Origin: Aplectana chamaeleonis
Lineage: Eukaryota; Nematoda; Chromadorea; Rhabditida; Cosmocercidae
NCBI GenBank assembly: GCA_029168955.1
Contig: JAPDOI010000213.1
Coordinates: 1,172,001 to 1,236,000, forward strand
Length of the DNA: 64,000 bases
Direction: 5' to 3'
In this document: piece after piece, positions 56,701 to 64,000 of the stretch
Numbering within the stretch: the first letter of the stretch is position 1
Layout: each line of letters begins with the position of its first letter
Made by a program: the position numbers and the translations under genes
The notes under the pieces: generated by a model
The model's database searches: none
The model's input: the letters and a program-made list of their open reading frames with translations, nothing else
Told to the model about the DNA's origin: nothing

Positions 56701-58568
56701 TTTTGAATGGTATACACTGCTAGAAGTCACTTTTTTACGAAGAATTCGATTATACCGTCCAATTTACATAAAATTTTGTCGTAACTAAGTTAGAGTAAAG
56801 GTCAAAATCATACTGTTTCCCTAAGGTTGAATATAGATTTTACAACAAAACATATATCAAACGACAATAACATTACGCTTTACGAATATACAAATGACCT
56901 ATTACGCTTCTGGGAGGGAGGGGGATGTTGAGAAAATCGTCAAAGTTCTGCTGCTGGAGGTGGGTCTGAGCACAATTGGCCTTGTCCACACCTAGTGAGC
57001 GATAAGCGCGCCTCAATGCCAAAAGTCTGACCCACGGCGAATGAGACCAAAAATGGGAGGGGTGAGCCAAACAGCATTATTCTAAAAATGTAGCATTGTA
57101 TAAACAGGAAGACCGTATAAAAAGAACATTATACGTGGAGCGATATTCGCTCGATTTCAACTGGTCAACGCCTAACATAGGATGCCGATTCAGGTTATTT
57201 CCGCATTTTCTTCCGATTTCCGCACCCATTTTTTCGGAAATCGGAATTCTGATGCCCAAAAACTTGCGGAAATCGGAATTTGGAAATCGGAATTCCGCTC
57301 ATCCCTGGGGGGAGGGGGTTACACTGTCACTTTCCTGCCGCTGACCTATCACAGAAGCAGCGAAGGCTGGCGTAATAGGCCTATGGCGAAAAAATGGGTG
57401 AATTGCCTCCTCCCGGCAGAAGATCTAGATCAGTACTAAAAAATTATCGTCTCCGTCGAGACTTTACGCAAACGCTACTGCCGGCCCTGAGAGGGTCTGA
57501 AGATCCCATCAATTTTGACGGCTTTCTTGCCTCTCTTCGAAGCAAACAGACATTCAATACTGAAAAAAATTATTGGGTTTGATATTACCACTGAAAAACT
57601 ACATATTTTTTCGAGGTGGTAAGAAGCATTGATAGGAAATACCTTATGCTCTCTGGAGGTATATGAAATTTGGCCAGAGGACCGAAGCTTAAGGTTTCAA
57701 GAATCGAAAGATTCGGATTTGAAGAAACTTTTGCTACAAGCTGGTGAGAAAACTATGAGTACGGCTATGAAAGCAATATGAAAGCCCACAAAAGCGATGC
57801 CAATAGATCGATGTCTTCAATGACCACATTTTCTAAGGCTGTCTGATAGAACCCTCTAAAAACTTGGGATCCCTAACATCCGGCTTAGGATCCAATGGGG
57901 TTGCAACCGGACACAAAGGGGGCGGAGGGGAGATCGCAAAAATTAGGGCCAAAAACCAAAACTTCATATTTGAGGTGGCAGGTAGTAGAAATGAGCCTGA
58001 GCCGGCTACCAGTTGCTGGATGACAATGTGTCTCATTCCTGAAGCCTAAACTTTAACAGTTGAAATAAAACATGTACGTGTGGAAATGTATATATAGTTT
58101 TAGGGGCTACTCATACTTTGCAACCCCAAGTGCGGCTTTACTGGCATGGGCGTAGCGTTAAAAGTATGAATGGCCTGACGCCGCGCTCCGATTAATCGAT
58201 TGTAGAAAATATTCTCTGCTACCACAAATGAGTACACCTGTATAGAATTTCTGGAACAGCAATTTAGACCCGAGGTTGCGTAATGGTTCACCGCAATGGG
58301 GTGGGGAGTTGCAGAATTTTTCGCCCGAAAGTGAAAGGTTAGGAGGGATTGCCAAAATTTCGGACCAAAATTTAAAAATTCTGAAAGTGGTTGAGAAAAA
58401 GCAAATAATGAAAGCGAAATTCTCGACGATGATCATTGGGAAATTCGGTCCAAAAATGAAGATTTAGTGACGCGTCAGATACAGTTCACCTCCGCACTGC
58501 CGAAGAGTTCGTCCGCAAAGTGCACCCTGATTTGACGAAAATCTTGCGTGCGGCGCGGTTGCGAACAT

Positions 58569-58664
58569 CCTCAGACAAGCGATGTGGGATCACCCGGGCG
58601 CTTTTGGCCTTTGGTGCCCAGGGTGATCCCACCGCCCGGGTGATCCCACATCTCGGTCCTGAGG
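58569..58664. repeat. Hairpin with CACCCGGGCG core
   Basis: CCTCAGACAAGCGATGTGGG then ATCACCCGGGCG is inverted as CGCCCGGGTGATCCCACATC then CTCGGTCCTGAGG. Nearly perfect arms of about 38 nt. Confidence 0.78.
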
Positions 58665-59366
58665 GGTCTGGGAACCGCGTGCCGTCGCCAACCAGCGTCA
58701 CCTTTATTGCACTTGCCGGACTGGACGTGGCCCAGTGCGAAGATGAAGAATGCTACTCGAGGGGGCGAGCCTCACTTCCACCAGGACGCCAGCCTTCCTT
58801 CCATGACAGCAAGGCTGGCGCGCCAGGTGGAGAAAATGAGGCTGGCGCCCCCATCTCGTCTCATCGCCTCTGGTGCCGGGACCGTCCTACCCCAGTTGCT
58901 CACCCGCAGTGGTTACGCAGGTCATCCCAAAAGCCAATATTTTTGGTAATCCCTAGGATTTGCCTCCGTTCTCGCCGTTTCCTCGCCATTCAAGATGATT
59001 TCTATCCTATTATACTGATGAAACACTGGAGAACATCATGAAAATTTTCATAACAGTAATTAGAATACTCCTCATTTTAATGGTAGTCTACCCAAATGTT
59101 CAACAGACGTACATAGTTTTAAGGCGAGGCAGCTTCCTCTAGTCTTCTTCGTTTTTTTTCATTTCACTGTAATACCTTTGCTAACACACAGTCTTTGTTT
59201 ATGAAAATAGCCGAATCTGAAGATACAGTAATCTGTGGAAACCAAACCTCACATAGAAAAAAAACACAAAAATTCGCAACTTTCACGTGTTCAGATGTCC
59301 AAGCACAATAGGATACTTCAATAAAGTGGCAGATATATGAGGAAAGAAAAACAACATGTTACAGCA

Positions 59367-59459
59367 CTAACGATGCGAGTAGATGCCAAAGTTCCGCAGG
59401 TTCCCAACGTTGCCTTTGCATTCCAATCGTTCCTCGTGCGGTCCCGAAGTTACGTAATC
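59367..59459 (-). CDS. Unidentified gene, last exon with stop
   Basis: This 93-nt exon starts after CTCTATTGCAG, reads DYVTSGPHEERLECKGNV then GNLRNFGIYSHR, and ends in TAG. With the two upstream exons it gives 69 contiguous codons. The fragment lies on the same strand as the SRA1-like gene and 5.7 kb upstream of it; a hAT transposon sits between. Product not recognised. Confidence 0.45.
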   Translation of the reverse strand, partial: DYVTSGPHEERLECKGNVGNLRNFGIYSHR

Positions 59460-59527
59460 CTGCAATAGAGACAATCTCTTCATCAGAAAGACTGCATAAC
59501 AAACTTCACTGCGAAGAAAGGAACTAC

Positions 59528-59570
59528 CTCCTGAGCTGTCTGAGTCCATCCACCATCAACGAAAGCGCAC
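59528..59570 (-). CDS. Unidentified gene, exon b
   Basis: This 43-nt exon lies between TGATTTACAG and GAG/GTAGTT. Its first base completes the codon left by exon a, then it reads CAFVDGGWTQTAQE and ends on a codon boundary. Introns of 79 and 68 nt on the two sides match the small-intron class seen in the SRA1-like gene. Function unknown. Confidence 0.45.
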
Positions 59571-59649
59571 CTGTAAATCAGCACATCGTGCCTTGAAAAT
59601 CGAAGTTTTAACTGGTGGTTGGGTGCTGCGAAGGAACAGGTAAAAATAC

Positions 59650-59726
59650 CTATTGATGAGCTGATGGCTTCTCGAACCCGTCAACCATGGAGTTCCAGTC
59701 AGATCATTTTTGGAGTGAGTTGCCTT
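59650..59726 (-). CDS. Unidentified gene, exon a of a three-exon C-terminal fragment
   Basis: The exon reads KATHSKNDLTGTPWLTGS then RSHQLIN and leaves AG before GTATTTTTAC. An in-frame stop just upstream means it must start near 59726 at an AAAG acceptor with a weak pyrimidine tract. The next exon, 79 nt away, completes the codon. I recognise no family; the start of the gene is not found. Confidence 0.4.
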
Positions 59727-60154
59727 CTTTCATCTCGGCAAGACGACGAAGATCCCACTAACAAAAACCTCAGCTGTGGAATAGTGCCCTGAACACAACG
59801 TAAAATGAATAGATAACTTCAACCTACTGAGAGGAAGAAACTAAATTCTGAGTCGGAGTTGTGAAAGCAGAAGAATAATAATGACATGCTGAAACTAATG
59901 ACGAAAATGAGTGTTGAGATTGTGTGCTCCACCGTTGAAAACCTGCTCGATTTAAAATCATGCAACGCGGTGCAGAGGGTTGGCTCAACGGTAAATGGAG
60001 CGCTGTCCCCCTGCCGAATCTCCGCCCACAATTACGGTTCTGGCTGGCCTCTGAGCGAAAATGAACGAGGCTTGCCCCCTCGAGTGCCTTGAGCGCGATA
60101 ACCCAGAATCAAAGGTGTATTGCACGCGACACGAGCATTTCGACGGCGGAGTTG

Positions 60155-60400
60155 CGAAAATCCAATGCGTTTCGAAATGCAATTGCAATTGCATTCGGAG
60201 TTGCATTTATTTTTCGCAAGGGAAATTTGAATTGCAATTTTAGCCATTTTCTAGCCCCTCTTCCCTGCAGTTGTACAAGGATACACTTGCATTAAAGCAT
60301 TACATTGAGTATTGCATTTATGTTCACTTTTGTATTTGAACATCTGATTGCAAATGGGCTTGCATTTGCTGTTATAATTATAATGTAGTAAACCTATGGT
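60155..60400 (+). repeat. GCAATTGCATT-rich repeat, forward copy
   Basis: It starts CCAATGCGTTTCGAAATGCA, then AATTGCAATTGCATTCGGAG and GGAAATTTGAATTGCAATTT. The same text occurs in reverse complement at 62390-62642. The word AATTGCAATT is itself a palindrome. Confidence 0.8.
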
Positions 60401-61317
60401 AGGCACACCGGGTTCATCCCCGCCATACACTGGAAGGAGGTGCGGTACACAATGAGCTGGGCGAAGTGTTCTTAGGTACTGAAGTAGCATTGATGGGCAG
60501 TAGTTTTAGCTTCCTGTAGAGAGCTGTAAACTGAACTTTTGGTTTGAAAAATTTAGAACCCCAGCACCATAAGAAAATGTCAGATTGTTGAACAATCACT
60601 CTCTGATGCTTTCTTGGCAATGCTTAAAAGGCCTAAGATGACCAACCTCCAAATCAGAACTGTGTCATCTATAGTTTTGCTTGTAAAATTGCCAAGTGGC
60701 CCTAAACTCTCCTGAACCCAAGCCAATGGTTTGTAGAGGAGGAGGTAGTACTTAGTAAAAAAAAATGCGGTCAAGTTTTAAGTTTAGGTACTACAGAAAC
60801 TCCGAGCAGACTGTTTACCTGAATCTCGATGAAGCTTGGTACGCCTCACCCTCTCTCTGTGACTTGGATTTTTGAGAAATGACGAAGAATTTCCTCGTTA
60901 GGAAAAAATTGCATGACAATTTTGGAATTTGAAATTTCTTAAAAAAATCAAAAGTTCTGGTACCTTTATTGGGATCTGACACTCCTAAGAATCTATCGCC
61001 AACAAATACGCAGGCCTTAGTATCATTGATTATGCAGCAAGCAAATCAGAGTATATGAAGACTTGATTTGTGTCGCTTCACACTGAAGTTCGAGGTGGAA
61101 CAGAAGGATCCTAAATCGGCTAGAGATCAACTACACGCGCCAAAATCTAAGCAAATTTTTCGTTCCTTTTCTACGGTGCTGGGATTCAAGATGTTGCGCA
61201 CAATAGGTATTACGCGTGCAGCGACGAATAAAGCACTAAACAAAATGTGACGACATTTTTGCTCAGTTTCACTTGTCCTTTATAGAAAAACCGAATTTCG
61301 CGTCTCATCAAAAAAAA

Positions 61318-61474
61318 GTGCGTGAGGCCTCTTTCAGAGTTCGATCGCCGCGCGACGCGATGGCGCGTTTTTGAATACGTATACAGGCGTGCTACACGAT
61401 CAATGAGATCGATGCTCAAGATTATCATCCCAATCATCGCGCGGCGACTGAACTCCGAAAGAGGCCTCACGCAC
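61318..61474. mobile_element. MITE with 40-bp inverted termini
   Basis: GTGCGTGAGGCCTCTTTCAG at the left and CGAAAGAGGCCTCACGCAC at the right are inverted; pairing runs through CGCCGCGCGA. Both strands therefore begin with a similar peptide frame, MRPLSEF, which shows the symmetry and is not a gene. 157 nt. A diverged copy lies at 40529-40668. Confidence 0.85.
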
Positions 61475-62389
61475 GCGATGCTACTCCATCTGTCTCACCT
61501 CCGTCTCTCGCTCCGTTTAACCTCAGCTCCGCATCCGCAAGCGAAGGAAGGGAATTTTGCGTTTACACAACCCATATACACAGACGTTGCTTAGAATCAC
61601 ACTTCATCTGGTTTCAGTGAGATCAGTGGAACCAAATTGACGCGGATGGGAATGATTCTGCCTCTGACTTTCGGTCATGGATCAGGTTTCTGGGATTTCT
61701 ATAAGCTCTACCATGTGTATGGAAGGTTCCTCAGTCTTCTCCACGAGGTCGGAACTCATGGGTGGGTGAAATATACTTTGGTAGCAAAGAAATTTCTTTC
61801 GACTGCCATCCAGTATCGGTTAAAAAGATTCCAGCCACTGTCGACTATGCTGGAAAATGTTCCAACTAGACGCTCCAATATTTTAGCAGAAATAGAGCAT
61901 ACGACATAGATTCGCCTCTTTAAATATTCCTTCAGCAATGCGATAGCCTGTTACTGGTTTTGCTGCCGTCGATTGCCCGTAACTTCAGTTTCACTTTGGC
62001 TTTTGAACCATGTCTTTTTAACCACACCATTGAAACCTGCTCGGCAGGCCTGAGTCCTGCCCCAACCCCCTGAGTTTTCTACAAACACAGCTTCCTTGTG
62101 ATACCTTGTGATCACTATAACATGCCATGAAGGCTTTAAAAATATTTTTAAAACCCTAATCTAATCTCCAAATGAGCTCAGGTGGCAGGATTCACTGCCG
62201 ATTTTTGCTTGCTACGTCATAACCATTCCATCCTGTCATTTTTTCATGCAGCCAGAATCAGTCCAAAATCTCTTCCAGAAGCTTTGAAACTTCTTGTCTC
62301 AATGCTACTTCAGTAGCTAAGAAGACCTATAGCGCTCTCTCGTGAGACTTTGTAGCGTTTCTCCATCATTCGTGACGAGCCGAGCCCAA

Positions 62390-62642
62390 TGTGCCTACCA
62401 AACATGGTGCCAGCATTACAATGGTAAATTATCACAATTGCAATCGGGAAAGCTCAATTGCAAAAGTAAACGAAAATGCAATTGCAACGTCAACGTAATG
62501 ATTTAATTCAAGTGTATCCACAAAAAGGTCCAGGGAACAAGGGCTATAGAATGGCTAAAAATTGCAATTCAAATTTCCCGCGCGAAAATAAATGCAACTC
62601 CGAATGCAATTGCAATTGCATTGCGAAACGCATTGGATTTTG
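62390..62642 (-). repeat. GCAATTGCATT-rich repeat, reverse copy, bordered by the CR1 LINE
   Basis: Reverse-complement relative of 60155-60400 with CAAATTTCCCGCGCGAAAAT and GAATGCAATTGCAATTGCAT. It ends at CGCATTGGATTTT, exactly where the 3' tail of the CR1 LINE begins, suggesting that the LINE landed at the edge of this repeat. Confidence 0.8.
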
Positions 62643-64000
62643 ATTTGATTTATTACACGGTAGAACCGTGTCAAAGACAACAACAGAATAATAAAAGCAC
62701 TAAAATCAGTCGAACAACAATAAACAAATGGATCAACTGACTATTAGGCATACATCGGCACCATCAAGAAAAGAAATCTTACAAACATTACTCCTGGGAC
62801 AACAGATAACACTCAAGTGTCTTTTTGAATTCACTTAGTTTCCCCATTATCAAACCTGACCGAAGTAGTTTATTGAATTCAGACCCCGCTCTATTGACAA
62901 AGAAGTGCTGTCGTACGTTCCGCCTGGCCCCAATGAGGCCCAATTTCACCGGTGCTCCCCTAGTGGTTGATGGTCTAAGGTTGAACAGCCGGCTAGCCTT
63001 GATACCAGCACTCCCATGAATGATCTTATACATCAATATCATATCAAACCTTCTTCTCCTGCGCTCTAGAGTGGTTAGCCCAGTTTGGCGTTTCTGGTGA
63101 CATGACACACGTTGCGATTCGTCTGAAACCACGATGTCCGGAAGTAAACTCTACGTGTGAAAGTATTCTGACTTTCTCAAGAGCGTCGATGGATCCTTTT
63201 TGTATGGATTAAAAACTACCGTACCATACTCCATTAGTGGACGTACGTACGTTTTATACACCTCGGTCAGCACGTTTGCATTAGTAGTTGATAGTGCTCG
63301 AAACGCGCAGTGCATCATCCTATTAGCCGTGGACGCAACCTGGAGGCAGTGATCATCGAAATTAAGATCGTCCTTGATAAGAAAACCAAGGTCCTTAATC
63401 TCGCTGACCTCGCTCAACTGCAAACCGTCGATAGTATAGAAGCCACTAACTCGCCTCTTACCAAGCTTCATCACTTTAGTCTTTTCGCTGGAAAGCGGCA
63501 ATTTCCATTCATTCGACCATTTGGCTACATCATTGAGAGCTTTTTGCAAACACTCCGAATCCTCCATTGTCAAAATAGGTTTATACAACTTAAAGTCATC
63601 AGCGAATGCCGAACAGCCGACGTTGTTCAAGGATATGATCGAGGGAAGTTCATACGTATAGATATTAAAGAGAATTGGTGAAAGCACTCTGGGGAACACC
63701 ACTAAGGACTGCAAAGGGAGAGGAGAACGTACTATTAAGCCTGACCCTGAAAGTTCTACCCGTGAGAAAAGCACGAATCCAAGCCACTATACGCGGATGG
63801 ATACCCACTATTTCCAGTTTGTTTACTAATTTGCGATGAGAAACTCTGTCAAATGCCTTGGAAAAGGTAAATAACATCCACACCTATATCTTTGTCCAGC
63901 GCACGCGTCCAATCATCAAGTGACTCCAGCATAGCCGAAATTGTCGATTTACCCTTTTGAAAACCATGTTGGTGTTCCGAAATGATGGAGTGCTCCTCTA
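62643..64000 (-). mobile_element. CR1-like (Jockey-group) LINE, 3' part, cut by the window edge
   Basis: The reverse transcriptase reads FSKAFDRVSHRKLVNKLEIV, RVLSPILFNIYTYELP and the catalytic CSAFADDFKLYK, then LPLSSEKTKVMKLGKRR and the thumb IKDLGFLIKDDLNFDDHC, ending in the RRRRFDMILMYKIIHG tail typical of this group. Three frames are needed (63883-63665, 63774-63151, 63132-62788), so it is frameshifted at two places. The 3' end carries short AAATC-type repeats near 62660-62643. The 5' part runs past base 64000. Confidence 0.85.

Larger units (their letters stand above)
54477..57307 (-). mobile_element. hAT DNA transposon with 8-bp target duplication
   Basis: The left end is CAGGGATGAGCGGAA and the right end is its reverse complement (TTCCGCTCATCCCTG), the CAGGG-type terminus of hAT elements. 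The flanks are GTGGGAGG (54469-54476) and GGGGGAGG (57308-57315), an 8-bp target duplication with one mismatch. Both subterminal regions are packed with copies of GGAAATCGGAA, probable transposase binding sites. The 2.83 kb body contains a hAT transposase remnant on the minus strand, a copy of the repeat seen at 27.8-28.2 kb (about 54790-54940), and a GC-rich hairpin insert (56330-56700). Confidence 0.88.

Noticed and set aside
58520..59041. 173-codon plus-strand frame and matching minus-strand frame
   Set aside because: Part is the palindrome at 58569-58664, which makes both strands open; the rest has no recognised domain and contains another short inverted repeat.
61322..61594. Frames starting MRPLSEF on both strands
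   Set aside because: The symmetry shows that they are translations of the inverted termini of a MITE.
61637..61909. 90-codon frame on the plus strand and 60-codon frame opposite it
   Set aside because: Composition looks protein-like in both, but there is no splice or motif support and no choice between strands is possible.
1..64000. CRISPR array, prophage, or bacterial operon
   Set aside because: No regularly spaced short repeats with unique spacers, no long bacterial-style coding runs, and the transposons and introns are eukaryotic.

Overview
The window looks like a piece of a repeat-dense invertebrate genome, most probably a nematode. The few host coding exons are short, are joined by introns of about 65-90 nt with GTRAGT donors and mostly pyrimidine-AG acceptors, and two predicted start codons sit directly against a splice acceptor, as expected for spliced-leader trans-splicing. 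The transposons are also eukaryotic: RTE-type and CR1-type LINEs, a hAT element and many foldback or MITE elements. Species cannot be fixed from the sequence; a clade V (strongylid-like) worm with inflated introns is my inference. There is no bacterial operon structure and no CRISPR array.

The backbone is one gene on the minus strand, an SRA1-family protein (N-terminal GWNDPP motif, Q/P-rich middle, C-terminal SRA1/Sec31 helical domain). Its exons run from 53701 down to the stop codon at 13958. All seven exons I assembled join in phase to give 357 codons. The fourth and fifth are separated by about 32 kb, nearly half the window, made almost wholly of transposable elements. Two further microexons (13 and 14 nt) just upstream of the fifth exon also fit the phase. 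Other minus-strand candidates are a three-exon C-terminal fragment of unknown function at 59.37-59.73 kb and a small gene starting at 9027 whose second exon lies in a dispersed repeat.

Left of the gene (1-13.9 kb) are foldback elements (2.9-3.7, 9.5-10.0, 10.15, 12.2-12.6, 13.6 kb), a 1 kb terminal-inverted-repeat (TIR) element (6.1-7.1 kb) and paired direct repeats. Inside the giant intron (14.6-46.7 kb) are hairpin MITEs, a tRNA-like sequence, a decayed RTE fragment (+ strand, 20.2-20.9 kb), a nested pair of TIR elements (21.9-25.2 kb), a Tc1/mariner-type MITE with TA ends (29.2 kb), a GGATAAAA/GT microsatellite block (30.1-31.2 kb), three related foldbacks (32.9-40.2 kb) and a nearly full-length but frameshifted RTE LINE (40.8-44.1 kb).

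On the right (47.7-64 kb) lie another TIR element, a LINE zinc-knuckle fragment, a third copy of the 1 kb TIR family, a 2.83 kb hAT element with an 8-bp target duplication differing at one base and a broken transposase, GCAATTGCATT-rich repeats in opposite orientations, a perfect-looking MITE at 61.3 kb, and the 3' part of a CR1-like LINE cut by the window edge. I see no dedicated defence or biosynthetic system. The most notable signals are the giant TE-filled intron with microexons and the density of long inverted repeats inside a transcribed unit.
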